Positions 25,593 through 35,084 are shown, counted from the first letter of the stretch. The stretch is DNA of 64,000 bases from an uncultured Agathobacter sp. (GCA_934359755.1 CAKRLV010000012.1:5924-69923); one strand, 5' to 3'. Numbers and translations are program-made. Notes: generated from the letters alone by a model not told the origin.

Positions 25593-26878
25593 TACGAATT
25601 TATACAAGAAGAGTAATTGAGATATTAGGTTCTAATACCTTTGTTATAGGATTAATGTTATTACTGACGACAGTTACATTTGTCTTGACGGCAAGTATAT
25701 ATGACAAGCAAAAGCAAAGTCAGAAAATAGAGGAAGTATATCAGGCGAATTATGGTCAGTATGAATTTTATTGGTGTAACGAAGATTTAGATGATCTTGA
25801 ATATAATTATTATATGTATGGTGATACTTCAGGGACACAATATAATAATCTGATAGAACTAGAGAAAAAACTTTGGGAAGAGAAGCAGATTAGATTCTTG
25901 ACTTGTAATGCCCAAAGTATAGATTTAGAAAATAATGTGGATGATATTTTTCTGTGTGGTTATGAGGATGGTAATACACAATACGATAAAATTGAAGTTG
26001 ACGGTAAACAGTATTATGCATCAAAAGGTTTATTTGTAAGTGATAATTTTCTGCAGGTAAATAATATAAAGATGATGGAGGGGCGGGGATTTACCGAGGA
26101 GGATCACAAGTACAAGTCCGGGAAAAATCAGCCAGTCATACTGGGAAATGCGTATAGCAGATATTATCACGTTGGGGATACTTTTAAGGGTGAATTTGTT
26201 GGAGAAGAATTTACTTTCGAGGTAGTAGGGATTATGGATGTCAATTCATTTTTCCTGTCATCAGGCAAAAATGATTTCGTGTCAACTGAGAGATATATAT
26301 TAATACCAGCATTGTTATGTGAGGAGGATACAGAAACTGCAAGAATAATGGCACTTTTAAATTTTAATGGGACAGTGCAATCTGATATTGGTGAGGATAA
26401 TACTGTAAAAGTAATTGATAATATGTTAACAGACACAAATCTAAAGTGGAATTATATATTGCATAATCCAAACAGCAATGAAAGTAAATCAGGTGCCATT
26501 GAAAAGTATGGAAAAATGACCAGTCAGATTGCTGGACAATTCAAAATTCTTGTCATGCTGATTGTTGCATTTACAGTATTTGCGTTGCTGCTTAATATAT
26601 TTAGTATATTTGAAAAAAATAAATATAATTTCGGTATAGAATTACTGTGCGGTGCAAGCACTAGAGATGTAGTATTTGAAGGAATAGGCTGCATGGTGTT
26701 TGTATTGCTGATTAGTGATTTAGGAGCAAGTTTGATTATGCTTGCGCTTGTAGATAATTTAAGCAGTATACTCATTTTACAGTTAATTGTGATTGGGATA
26801 ATGATAGTCTCATTTACAATATGTTATATGTATATTAAGAGCATGCAAATCGGAGATATTATAGGAGGCCGCGAATAA
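25589..26878 (+). CDS. FtsX-like ABC permease (second of a pair)
   Basis: 429 residues starting at a TTG (25589) that has GAGGAGG 11 bases upstream and overlaps the previous stop (TTGA). One N-terminal TM (FVIGLMLLLTTVTFVLTA), a large extracytoplasmic region with MMEGRGFTEEDH, PVILGNAY and FEVVGIMDVNSFF (the MacB periplasmic-core pattern), then three TM segments from ~320. FtsX phrase ELLCGASTRDVV. Works as a heterodimer with the 335-residue permease and the ATPase that overlaps its stop (TAATG). Confidence 0.85.
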   Translation: MIRIYTRRVIEILGSNTFVIGLMLLLTTVTFVLTASIYDKQKQSQKIEEVYQANYGQYEFYWCNEDLDDLEYNYYMYGDTSGTQYNNLIELEKKLWEEKQIRFLTCNAQSIDLENNVDDIFLCGYEDGNTQYDKIEVDGKQYYASKGLFVSDNFLQVNNIKMMEGRGFTEEDHKYKSGKNQPVILGNAYSRYYHVGDTFKGEFVGEEFTFEVVGIMDVNSFFLSSGKNDFVSTERYILIPALLCEEDTETARIMALLNFNGTVQSDIGEDNTVKVIDNMLTDTNLKWNYILHNPNSNESKSGAIEKYGKMTSQIAGQFKILVMLIVAFTVFALLLNIFSIFEKNKYNFGIELLCGASTRDVVFEGIGCMVFVLLISDLGASLIMLALVDNLSSILILQLIVIGIMIVSFTICYMYIKSMQIGDIIGGRE

Positions 26879-27543
26879 TGTTAATTTCAGTTAAAGACCT
26901 TGACGTGGTATATGGCAAAAAAAATAGTAAGGTAGTCGCATTAGATAAAGTCTCACTTAATGTTGAAGAGGGAGAATTTTTGACAATAATGGGAAAAAGC
27001 GGATGTGGAAAATCCACGTTGCTTAATGTTCTGGCAACGCTTAGATTACCGACTGGCGGCCAGATACTCTTTGATGGTGAGGATATATTTAAAAAGAATG
27101 ATAAGGAGTTGGCAAAGTTTAGAAACAACAATATAGGTTTTGTTGTGCAGCATTTTGCGTTAATTAATGAGAAGACAGTATATGAAAACATAGCATTACC
27201 GCTCAGATATGCGAAAGCGGAAAGCTGCGACATAAGAGAACGTGTAGAAAGTTTGCTTAAGCAGCTGGAATTGTCTGCAAAGAGAAATAAGTATCCATTT
27301 GAACTCTCAGGTGGTCAGTGTCAGAGGGTGGCAATTGCCAGAGCTTTGGTGACAACTCCCAAATTGATTCTTGCCGATGAGCCGACAGGATCCTTAGATG
27401 AAGAGAATGGAAATAATATTATGGAACTGCTAAAGCAGGTTAATAAACAGGGGACAACGGTTGTAATGGTTACACATGATTTGGACTTCGCAAAATATGG
27501 GGATAGATGTATACATATGAAGGATGGAAAAATTGTTTCGTAA
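26878..27543 (+). CDS. ABC ATPase, lactococcin-972 export group type
   Basis: 221 residues with Walker A GKSGCGKST, Q-loop IGFVVQHFALINEKTVYENIALPL, signature LSGGQCQRVAIARAL, Walker B LILADEPTGSLDEEN and switch MVTHDLDFAKY. The Q-loop phrase with ALI and TVYENI is characteristic of ATPases in lactococcin-972-type bacteriocin export/immunity sets, and fits the decayed peptide at 24.3 kb. One-base overlap with the second permease. Confidence 0.88.
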   Translation: MLISVKDLDVVYGKKNSKVVALDKVSLNVEEGEFLTIMGKSGCGKSTLLNVLATLRLPTGGQILFDGEDIFKKNDKELAKFRNNNIGFVVQHFALINEKTVYENIALPLRYAKAESCDIRERVESLLKQLELSAKRNKYPFELSGGQCQRVAIARALVTTPKLILADEPTGSLDEENGNNIMELLKQVNKQGTTVVMVTHDLDFAKYGDRCIHMKDGKIVS

Positions 27544-27689
27544 TATAAAAGAGCCAAAATATTTATAAAATGCAGGTAAAATAGGCTTTATGTTCTATTG
27601 AAAACTTTAACGTGATAAAGTACACTGTGTAAGACATAAAATTGAAAAGAGGGAAACCTCGGGAATATGAATTACAAAGGAGAAAAATT

Positions 27690-28454
27690 ATGTTAGTTGT
27701 AGTATTGCTTTTACTTGCATGGTTGTTTAATACGTGGGACATTATATTGTTCAGAAATCTTGCTCTTTTATTAATTGTAATTTTAGCTATTTTCGATTTC
27801 ATAAGAAGCAAGATGTATGCGAAAAAAATTACACCAACCATGGATTTTATTATTTCATGCTGTTTTTTGACGAATCGTTATTCAGATTCGGATGGATATG
27901 AAATTGGTGCAGTCGGCAAGAATTTGAGAAACAGATTCAGGATGAGACGTGCGCTGCGTGGACCATGGGGAATTAAGAGCAAGAAGGGTTTCTATAAGAC
28001 AATTCAGTGGCTTGAGGAAGAAGGCCACAACAAAGAGTGTATGCAGCAGATAGAGCATCTTCACGAGAACCCGGAGGGATTAACGAATAAGGGAATCCTG
28101 CATAGAATAGACGATAGCTACCCGGAAGTTGGAATAATTGCATGGGATTTATGTCGTCTTTGCAATGTTGTTACATGGGGAACAATTGCAGGATATATTA
28201 AGTATCAGGATGCAATTAGCATCTGTGTCAGAGCCGGAAAGAAGCTACAGGCGAACTTCAATTCATGGGATGACATGATAAACAATTATCTACTCGGATA
28301 CCGCTATTGGTGTGGAGATGAAGAGAAGATGAGAGCCAGAAAGAAAACATATGATGTATGGAAGGCAAATGAGAAGTCTAAACTGTACAAGGGGGACTTC
28401 CATGTCAACCTCGATGAGAATGATGTAATTAAGCTGAGAAAAACATTCTTCTAA
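27690..28454 (+). CDS. DUF1266-family protein
   Basis: 254 residues from the ATG at 27690, preceded by AAAGGAG; the longer frame to 27642 has no ribosome site. One or two N-terminal TM segments (VVVLLLLAWLFNTWDIILF, LALLLIVILAIFDFI) precede a soluble domain with IIAWDLCRLCNVVTWGTIAGYI, ICVRAGKKLQANFNSWDDMINNYLLGYRYW (the AWD-x-x-R...Y...A...FxSWDE...Y-x-x-G-x-x-x-W pattern of DUF1266). Function unknown; DUF1266 proteins often sit among toxin or export genes. Its 3' end touches the right copy of the direct repeat. Confidence 0.75.
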   Translation: MLVVVLLLLAWLFNTWDIILFRNLALLLIVILAIFDFIRSKMYAKKITPTMDFIISCCFLTNRYSDSDGYEIGAVGKNLRNRFRMRRALRGPWGIKSKKGFYKTIQWLEEEGHNKECMQQIEHLHENPEGLTNKGILHRIDDSYPEVGIIAWDLCRLCNVVTWGTIAGYIKYQDAISICVRAGKKLQANFNSWDDMINNYLLGYRYWCGDEEKMRARKKTYDVWKANEKSKLYKGDFHVNLDENDVIKLRKTFF

Positions 28455-28456
28455 GA

Positions 28457-28739
28457 GAAAGAGATAGGAACAATTGAGTTTTTAGTGATAATCCGCTATA
28501 CTATATTAGTAGTATAACGGATTATTTTTACGTTAGGAAAGAAAACATGAATGTTATGTTAGTGGGATATATAATTTCAGATTTTGTGCTGTATATTCTG
28601 GCATATAGAGTGGTATTGCATGCCAGAGTAAATGCACAAAAAATCCTATGGATATTAGCAATTTGTATGCTTACACTTATTCATGCAGTAATCTATAGAA
28701 TATATGGAGAAAGGTGGACTACAAATTTAACATTGTTTT
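28457..28739. repeat. 283-bp direct repeat, right copy
   Basis: Second copy of 23713-23995. It begins two bases after the DUF1266 stop and ends inside a minus-strand gene, which it cuts. The repeat pair brackets the whole ABC/DUF1266 module. Confidence 0.95.
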
Positions 28740-28858
28740 TCATTTCCGACAATGTAATTGCAACTGCAGTAACAGCCAACTGTGGGATAACAATGATTGG
28801 ACCAACACCGATAAATGGCAAATGTTCTTTTTTATCAACATTATTCTTCACTTTCTAA
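28547..28858 (+). pseudogene. Chimeric fragment: start of the AgrC-like sensor fused to unrelated antisense sequence
   Basis: The first ~64 codons equal those of the sensor fragment at 23803. From about 28740 the frame runs into the antisense of a truncated membrane-protein gene, giving a meaningless C-terminus (ISDNVIATAVTANCG...). Not expected to be functional. Confidence 0.7.
28740..28851 (-). pseudogene. 5' fragment of a membrane protein gene (isoprenylcysteine methyltransferase-like), truncated
   Basis: Read on the - strand, a GTG at 28851 with GGAGG upstream (overlapping the end of the HXXEE gene) starts KNNVDKKEHLPFIGVGP followed by IIVIPQLAVTAVAITLS, typical of the N-terminus of small prenylcysteine-methyltransferase-like membrane proteins. 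The sequence then enters the 283-bp repeat and the gene is lost. Family assignment rests on this short start only. Confidence 0.5.
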
Positions 28859-29367
28859 TCCTCCAGATATGAATTTTTCCTTGAGAACCATCTCATCAGC
28901 CTATGTGCAAATACCAGATTCAGCGCAATAACTGCAGTTCCAATTAGACTGTAAATAATTACCTGATACGTGGAATAATCAAGTAGCATCATGCTTTTGT
29001 AAATTACATATAGACTAATCGGCAGGGCAATAATACTTGTGATGAAAGCCGGTATATATTTTCTTATCACAACCGACTGAACGATATGTACCAGAAAATG
29101 TAGAGTGCAACCAATGAAGCCACCAAGCCATAATGCATACCAATCGGTAACAATAGAAATGATGCAAAAGAAAATGCATACGAGCAATTCTTCAAATACT
29201 GCAAATGCAAACCCCTCTGATGTCACCTGTTCATACGGTTTCAGAAATGCAGGGTACTTTTCTTTGAGGAATTCCCGATTATGCTTCAACCAAGGAATAT
29301 AGCCAATAATCTCCTCCATATCGTGAAATATAAACAACAATGGAAATAACCAAACATACTCTAACAT
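28855..29367 (-). CDS. HXXEE-domain membrane protein
   Basis: 170 residues with five to six TM segments. Seen near the N-terminus: LLFIFHDMEEIIGYIPW, the H-x-x-E-E motif of this family, and a second EELLVCIFF stretch, with LGGFIGCTLHFLVHIVQSVV containing the later conserved His residues. Probably a membrane metal-dependent enzyme; function unknown. ATG at 29367 preceded by GGGGAA. It would have been cotranscribed with the truncated gene at 28851. Confidence 0.8.
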   Translation of the reverse strand: MLEYVWLFPLLFIFHDMEEIIGYIPWLKHNREFLKEKYPAFLKPYEQVTSEGFAFAVFEELLVCIFFCIISIVTDWYALWLGGFIGCTLHFLVHIVQSVVIRKYIPAFITSIIALPISLYVIYKSMMLLDYSTYQVIIYSLIGTAVIALNLVFAHRLMRWFSRKNSYLED

Positions 29368-29637
29368 ATTATTTTCCCCTTTTTATTCCAGCAATGCTAT
29401 GGTTAGTTAAAACTAATTGAATTGTACCACATTTATGTCTATTATGTAAAGCACGCCATATTGGTCTTTCAGTTTTTTTGGTATGCAAATATTATCTGCT
29501 CCCTTCGAACCAATAAGCATATTTCATACTTCATGGGGCAAGTCCGATAAGTCTTATTTGCATAAATAGAATCTGCGATTTTTCACTCATCGTAATTAAG
29601 GTGTCTAATCAAAATAAATACCGAAAGGAAACCCTTT

Positions 29638-29763
29638 ATGTATAGTTTAAACACCTTAGCTATCGTATACAACACTAATTTTAACAAACCCTGTATTGCT
29701 GGGCTTTTCAAGATATCAAAACGAAATATTCCTAACTTCCAAGGTATGGATAGCGCATTTTGA
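29638..29763 (+). CDS. Possible 41-aa small ORF
   Basis: ATG at 29638 with AAAGGA 10 bases upstream opens a frame coding MYSLNTLAIVYNTNFNKPCI and 21 more residues, ending GMDSAF. No family recognised. It lies in a 472-bp gap otherwise empty, between the HXXEE gene and the first AAA gene. An inverted repeat (aaggtgt at ~29599, acacctt at ~29652) overlaps its start. It may simply be chance coding. Confidence 0.25.
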   Translation: MYSLNTLAIVYNTNFNKPCIAGLFKISKRNIPNFQGMDSAF

Positions 29764-29784
29764 GTTCTAAAAAAATGTATATTA

Positions 29785-29793
29785 TGTTATACT
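29785..29793 (+). promoter_or_regulatory. Extended -10 promoter of AAA gene copy 1
   Basis: TGTTATACT, a TGn-type extended -10, 47 bases before the start codon. The same sequence environment recurs before the three other copies. The ribosome site AGAGGTG follows. Confidence 0.6.
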
Positions 29794-29839
29794 GAAAATG
29801 ATTGTAAAACAAAATCAAAAGAAAAGAGGTGTTATGTAA

Positions 29840-31414
29840 ATGGGAATATATTTTAATCCAAACAATATGAGTTTTTCATCTGATAAGAACAGTAAAATAT
29901 ACGTCGATAAGACAATACTTATAGAGTATTTAAATGGTAATCTATGTAAAAATACCAAATGCCTTGCAGTAAGCCATGCCAGACGATTTGGAAAATCTCA
30001 TGCAGCGGGAATGATAGATGCGTACTACAGTTTAGGCTGCGATTCGACCAAATTGTTTGAGAATACAAAGCTTTCCCAAACACCTGATTATAAGAAATAC
30101 ATGAATAAGTATAATGTTATTCATTTGGATATTTCTTCGTTCTGGGACTTTCATAAGGATGATATTATTGAGACAATAATTGAATACATCTGCGATGAAT
30201 TAAAAGAGGAAGGACCAGCAGACATTGATTTTAGCAAAAGTATTAATTCAGTACTTGCACAGATTTACATGAAAACTAACATTCCATTCATAATAATTAT
30301 CGATGAGTGGGACTGCATTATCAGAAACAGCGGAGATGAAAAGCTGGTTCATAAATATCTACAGTTTTTACACTCGCTTTTCAAGTCGGAAGAGTCGAAA
30401 TCATTTTTGGCATTGGCATATATCACAGGAATTTTGCCTATAAAGAAAATCAAGGATGAATCGGCACTCAATAATTTTACAGAGTATACGATGATTGACT
30501 CATATCCAATCACACAATACTATGGATTTACGGAAGATGAAGTAAAAGACTTGTGTAAGCAGTATGATATGGATTTTGACAGTATGAAAGCTTGGTATAA
30601 TGGATATTTGATAGATGATTTGCATATGTATAATCCTAATTCAGTATCGATGGCATTGACCAGACATAGATTTGATTCATACTGGAAGAACACATCGTCA
30701 TTTGCATCCATAAACACCTTCATCACTATGAATTATGAAGGTCTGAAAGATGACATAATGACAATGCTTTCAGATGGGAAAGTCTATGTAAATCCAGATT
30801 CATTCCAAAATGATTTTTCTACAGTAGCATCAAAGGATGACGCACTTACAGCATTAATCCACTTGGGATATTTAGGATATGACAGGGACGATCAAAGCGC
30901 ATATATTCCGAATTATGAAGTGAAGAAAGCTTATCAGGCAGCACTAAGTACAGGAAGCTGGAAAGAAGTTGCTAAATCTATATCAAGATGCGACGAACTG
31001 CTTCGAGCTACCATAAATAGTGACAATGAAAAGGTTGCCGAGCTTATTGAAATAGCCCATGACACTTACACTTCAATACTAAAATATAATGACGAGAACT
31101 CACTAAGCTGTGTTCTTACAATGGCATATTTCACAGCCCCAGGATATTACAATATCGTAAGGAAAATGCCAGCGATGAAAGGCTTTGCAGATTTTGTTTT
31201 TATACCAAGGGCAAACGCTGGAAAAAGACCAGCCATGGTAGTTGAACTAAAGTATAATCAGTCAGCAGATTCAGCCATTACGCAGATAAAAGAAAAAAGA
31301 TATCATGGTGTGCTGGAAGGATATAGTGACAAAATTCTTCTTGTCGGAATTAACTATGATGCAGAAGGAAAAGATAATAAACATCATACATGTATAATTG
31401 AAGAGTGGAATTAA
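29840..31414 (+). CDS. AAA-ATPase_like/PDDEXK_9 protein, copy 1 of 4
   Basis: 524 residues. The N-terminal ATPase domain has GIYFNPNNMSF, VDKT, Walker A variant SHARRFGKSHAAGM (~residue 52, family form RPRRFGKS) and Walker B FIIIIDEWDCIIR (~155), then GFTEDEVKDLC and WYNGY. The C-terminal nuclease-like domain has KGFADFVFIP and AMVVELKYN, the D...E-x-K core of PD-(D/E)XK enzymes, followed by AITQIKEKRYH. Biological role not established; phage or plasmid defence and element control are possible. Unlike copies 2-4, residues ~94-140 (FHKDDIIETIIEYICDELKE) are of a different allele type. Confidence 0.9.
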   Translation: MGIYFNPNNMSFSSDKNSKIYVDKTILIEYLNGNLCKNTKCLAVSHARRFGKSHAAGMIDAYYSLGCDSTKLFENTKLSQTPDYKKYMNKYNVIHLDISSFWDFHKDDIIETIIEYICDELKEEGPADIDFSKSINSVLAQIYMKTNIPFIIIIDEWDCIIRNSGDEKLVHKYLQFLHSLFKSEESKSFLALAYITGILPIKKIKDESALNNFTEYTMIDSYPITQYYGFTEDEVKDLCKQYDMDFDSMKAWYNGYLIDDLHMYNPNSVSMALTRHRFDSYWKNTSSFASINTFITMNYEGLKDDIMTMLSDGKVYVNPDSFQNDFSTVASKDDALTALIHLGYLGYDRDDQSAYIPNYEVKKAYQAALSTGSWKEVAKSISRCDELLRATINSDNEKVAELIEIAHDTYTSILKYNDENSLSCVLTMAYFTAPGYYNIVRKMPAMKGFADFVFIPRANAGKRPAMVVELKYNQSADSAITQIKEKRYHGVLEGYSDKILLVGINYDAEGKDNKHHTCIIEEWN

Positions 31415-31439
31415 ATAAATGCTAACTACACAGAACCAC

Positions 31440-31535
31440 TTAGGATAAGAGAAACTATTCAGAACCACCTAGGATATTTAGGATAAGAGGAACAATTCAG
31501 AATCACCTAGGATATTTAGGATAAGAGAAACTGGA
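31440..31535 (+). repeat. 38-bp minisatellite after AAA copy 1
   Basis: Two to three imperfect units of the 38-bp repeat (core cagaaccacctaggatatt, then taggataagagraa). Same family as the longer array after copy 2. Confidence 0.85.
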
Positions 31536-31553
31536 TACATCAAATGTATACTA

Positions 31554-31562
31554 TGGTATACT
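31554..31562 (+). promoter_or_regulatory. Extended -10 promoter of AAA gene copy 2
   Basis: TGGTATACT, 47 bases before the start codon, in sequence nearly identical to that before copies 3 and 4. Confidence 0.6.
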
Positions 31563-31608
31563 GAAAATGATTGTAAAACAAAATCAGAAGAAAAGAGGTG
31601 TTATGTAA

Positions 31609-33183
31609 ATGGGAATATATTTTAATCCAAACAATATGAGTTTTTCATCTGATAAGAACAGTAAAATATACGTAGATAAGACAATGCTTATAGAGTATTT
31701 AAATGGCAATCTATGTAAAAATACCAAATGCCTTGCAGTAAGCCATGCCAGACGATTTGGAAAATCTCATGCAGCTGGAATGATAGATGCGTACTACAGT
31801 TTAGGCTGCGATTCCACAGAATTGTTTGAGGATACAAAGCTTTCCCAAACACCTGATTACAAGAAATACATGAATAAGTATAATGTTATTCATTTGGATA
31901 TTTCTTCGTTCTGGGATAATTTTAAAGAAAATATTGTTGAAAAAATACAGGAATATATAGTAGATGAATTAAAGCAGGAGTTTGGTGATAAAGTCGATTT
32001 CACAAAGATGTTTAGTGTAGTCCTTATGTCTATATATAATTTGACAAATACACCATTTATAATAATTATCGATGAGTGGGACTGCATCATCAGAAATAGC
32101 GGAGATGAAAAGCTGATTCATAAATATCTACAGTTTTTACACTCGCTTTTCAAATCGGAAGAATCGAAATCATTTTTGGCATTAGCATATATCACAGGAA
32201 TTTTGCCTATAAAGAAAATCAAGGATGAATCGGCACTCAATAATTTTACAGAGTACACGATGATTAAGTCCAAACCGATTACGCAATACTACGGATTTAC
32301 AGAAGATGAAGTAAAAGACTTGTGTAAGCAATATGATATGGATTTTGACAGTATGAAAGCCTGGTATAATGGCTATTTAATTGATGGACTTCATATGTAT
32401 AATCCTAATTCTGTATCAATGGCGCTCAATAATCAGGATTTTGATTCATACTGGAAGAATACATCGTCGTTTGCATCCATAAACACCTTCATCACGATGA
32501 ATTATGAAGGTCTGAAAGATGACATAATGACAATGCTTTCAGACGGGAAAGTCTATGTAAATCCAGATTCATTCCAGAATGATTTTTCTACAGTAGCATC
32601 AAAGGATGATGCACTTACAGCATTAATCCACTTGGGATATTTAGGATATGACAGGGACGATCAAAGCGCATATATTCCGAACTATGAAGTGAAGAAAGCT
32701 TATCAGGCAGCACTTAGTACAGGAAGCTGGAAGGAAGTTGCTAAATCTATATCAAGATGCGACGAATTGCTTCGAGCTACCATAAATGGGGACAATGAAA
32801 AGGTTGCCGAGCTTATTGAAATAGCCCACGACACTTACACTTCAGTGCTTAAATATAATGACGAAAACTCACTAAGCTGTGTCCTTACAATGGCATACTT
32901 TACAGCCCCTGGTTATTACAATATCGTAAGAGAAATGCCAGCGATGAAGGGTTTTGCAGATTTTGTTTTCATACCAAGGGCAAACGCAGGAAAAAGACCA
33001 GCCATGGTAGTTGAACTAAAGTATAATCAGTCGGCAGATTCAGCCATAACGCAGATAAAAGAAAAAAGATATCATGGTGTACTGGAAGGATATAGTGACA
33101 AAATTCTTCTTGTCGGAATCAATTATGATGCAGAAGGAAAAGATAATAAGCATCATACATGTATAATTGAAGAGTGGAATTAA
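31609..33183 (+). CDS. AAA-ATPase_like/PDDEXK_9 protein, copy 2 of 4
   Basis: 524 residues, same domains and motifs as copy 1 (SHARRFGKSHAAGM, FIIIIDEWD, ADFVFIP, VVELKYN). Mosaic: the N-terminal third matches copy 3, residues ~94-140 are of the FKENIVEKIQEYIVDELKQE type shared with copies 3 and 4, while residues ~300-410 (DGKVYVNPDSFQNDFS, STGSWKEVAKSIS) match copy 1. Its own variable stretch is ALNNQDFDSYW at ~275. Confidence 0.9.
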   Translation: MGIYFNPNNMSFSSDKNSKIYVDKTMLIEYLNGNLCKNTKCLAVSHARRFGKSHAAGMIDAYYSLGCDSTELFEDTKLSQTPDYKKYMNKYNVIHLDISSFWDNFKENIVEKIQEYIVDELKQEFGDKVDFTKMFSVVLMSIYNLTNTPFIIIIDEWDCIIRNSGDEKLIHKYLQFLHSLFKSEESKSFLALAYITGILPIKKIKDESALNNFTEYTMIKSKPITQYYGFTEDEVKDLCKQYDMDFDSMKAWYNGYLIDGLHMYNPNSVSMALNNQDFDSYWKNTSSFASINTFITMNYEGLKDDIMTMLSDGKVYVNPDSFQNDFSTVASKDDALTALIHLGYLGYDRDDQSAYIPNYEVKKAYQAALSTGSWKEVAKSISRCDELLRATINGDNEKVAELIEIAHDTYTSVLKYNDENSLSCVLTMAYFTAPGYYNIVREMPAMKGFADFVFIPRANAGKRPAMVVELKYNQSADSAITQIKEKRYHGVLEGYSDKILLVGINYDAEGKDNKHHTCIIEEWN

Positions 33184-33199
33184 ATAAATGCTAACTACG

Positions 33200-33372
33200 C
33201 AGAACCACTTAGGATAAGAGGAACTATTTAGAACCACCTAGGATATTTAGGATAAGAGGAACTATTCAGAACCACCTAGGATATTTAGGGTAAGAGGAAC
33301 TATTCAGAACCACCTAGGATATTTAGGGTAAGAGGAACTATTCAGAACCACCTAGGACACTTAGGATAAGAG
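33200..33372 (+). repeat. 38-bp minisatellite between AAA copies 2 and 3
   Basis: The landmark ccacctagg recurs at 33234, 33272, 33310 and 33348, exactly 38 bp apart. Units are near-identical and run directly into the promoter of copy 3. There is no spacer variation, so it is not a CRISPR. Confidence 0.95.
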
Positions 33373-33382
33373 AAACTAGATA

Positions 33383-33391
33383 TGGTATACT
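33383..33391 (+). promoter_or_regulatory. Extended -10 promoter of AAA gene copy 3
   Basis: TGGTATACT, 47 bases before the start codon, directly after the minisatellite. Confidence 0.6.
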
Positions 33392-33437
33392 GAAAATGAT
33401 TGTAAAACAAAATCAGAAGAAAAGAGGTGTTATGTAA

Positions 33438-35012
33438 ATGGGAATATATTTTAATCCAAACAATATGAGTTTTTCATCTGATAAGAACAGTAAAATATAC
33501 GTAGATAAGACAATGCTTATAGAGTATTTAAATGGCAATCTATGTAAAAATACCAAATGCCTTGCAGTAAGCCATGCCAGACGATTTGGAAAATCTCATG
33601 CAGCTGGAATGATAGATGCGTACTACAGTTTAGGCTGCGATTCCACAGAATTGTTTGAGGATACAAAGCTTTCCCAAACACCTGATTACAAGAAATACAT
33701 GAATAAGTATAATGTTATTCATTTGGATATTTCTTCGTTCTGGGATGATTTTAAACAAAATATTGTTGAAAAAATACAGGAATATGTAGTAGACGAATTA
33801 AAGCAGGAGTTTGTGGATAAAGTCGATTTCACAAAGAAGCTTAGTGTAGTCCTTATGTCTATATATAATATGACAAATACACCATTTATAATAATCATCG
33901 ATGAGTGGGATTGCATCATCAGAAACAGCGGAGATGAAAAGCTGATTCATAAATATCTACAGTTTTTACACTCGCTTTTCAAATCGGAAGAGTCGAAATC
34001 ATTTTTGGCATTGGCATATATCACAGGAATTTTGCCTATAAAGAAAATCAAGGATGAATCGGCACTCAATAATTTTACAGAGTACACGATGATTAAGTCC
34101 AAACCGATTACGCAATACTACGGATTTACAGAAGATGAAGTAAAAGACTTGTGTAAGCAATATGATATGGATTTTGACAGTATGAAAGCCTGGTATAATG
34201 GCTATTTAATTGATGGACTTCATATGTATAATCCTAATTCAGTATCTACGGCATTGACCAGACATAGACTTGATTCATACTGGAAGAACACATCGTCGTT
34301 TGATTCGATAAATACTTTCATCACTATGAATTATGAAGGGCTGAAAGATGATATAATGACAATGCTATCAGGCAAAAAAGTGATGATAGACACAAGGTCA
34401 TTTAGGAATGATTTTTCTGAAATAAATTCTAAGGATGACGCATTAACAGCACTTATTCATTTGGGATATTTAGGATATGATATTGATAGAAAAAGCGGAT
34501 TTATTCCGAATTATGAAGTATCGGAAGCATTTCAGATGGCTTTAAAAGATGGGGAGTGGAAAGAGATAGCGAAAGCTATATCAAGATGCGACGAACTGTT
34601 GATGGCAACAATTGACGAGGATGCTGAAAAAGTAGCAGAGATTGTAGAGCAGGCCCATGATACCTACACTTCAATACTAAAATATAATGACGAGAACTCA
34701 CTAAGCTGTGTTCTTACAATGGCATATTTTACAGCACCTGGTTATTACAATATCGTAAGGGAAATGCCAGCGATGAAGGGCTTTGCAGACTTTGTTTTCA
34801 TACCAAGGGCAAACGCAGGAAAAAGACCAGCCATGGTTGTTGAACTAAAGTATAATCAGTCGGCAGATTCAGCCATAACGCAGATAAAAGAAAAAAGATA
34901 TCATGGTGTGCTGGAAGGATATAGTGACAAAATTCTTCTTGTCGGAATTAACTATGATGCAGAAGGAACAGACAATAAGCATCATACATGTATAATTGAA
35001 GAGTGGAATTAA
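33438..35012 (+). CDS. AAA-ATPase_like/PDDEXK_9 protein, copy 3 of 4
   Basis: 524 residues with the family motifs intact. Residues 1-~90 match copy 2 and residues ~94-150 match copy 4 (DDFKQNIVEKIQEYVVDELK). The 205-210 region KSKPITQYY matches copy 2. Residues ~300-410 are the second allele type, shared with copy 4 (GKKVMIDTRSFRNDFS, DIDRKSGFIPNYEVSEAF, LKDGEWKEIAKAIS). The C-terminal 120 residues are almost the same in all four. Confidence 0.9.
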   Translation: MGIYFNPNNMSFSSDKNSKIYVDKTMLIEYLNGNLCKNTKCLAVSHARRFGKSHAAGMIDAYYSLGCDSTELFEDTKLSQTPDYKKYMNKYNVIHLDISSFWDDFKQNIVEKIQEYVVDELKQEFVDKVDFTKKLSVVLMSIYNMTNTPFIIIIDEWDCIIRNSGDEKLIHKYLQFLHSLFKSEESKSFLALAYITGILPIKKIKDESALNNFTEYTMIKSKPITQYYGFTEDEVKDLCKQYDMDFDSMKAWYNGYLIDGLHMYNPNSVSTALTRHRLDSYWKNTSSFDSINTFITMNYEGLKDDIMTMLSGKKVMIDTRSFRNDFSEINSKDDALTALIHLGYLGYDIDRKSGFIPNYEVSEAFQMALKDGEWKEIAKAISRCDELLMATIDEDAEKVAEIVEQAHDTYTSILKYNDENSLSCVLTMAYFTAPGYYNIVREMPAMKGFADFVFIPRANAGKRPAMVVELKYNQSADSAITQIKEKRYHGVLEGYSDKILLVGINYDAEGTDNKHHTCIIEEWN

Positions 35013-35070
35013 ATAAATGCTAACTATTCAGAACCACTTAGGATACTTAGGATAAGAGAAACTGGATACA
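35013..35070 (+). repeat. Single unit of the 38-bp repeat after AAA copy 3
   Basis: One partial unit (cagaaccacttaggatact, then taggataagagaaac) leads into the promoter of copy 4. Confidence 0.7.
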
Positions 35071-35084
35071 TCAAATGTATACTA

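Noticed and set aside
29368..29637. Coding remnant on the minus strand (KLKDQYGVLYIIDINVV-like stretch near 29400-29460)
   Set aside because: Too short, no start or ribosome site, and no family recognised.
33200..33372. Possible CRISPR array
   Set aside because: The 38-bp units are contiguous with no unique spacers, and no cas gene is in the window.
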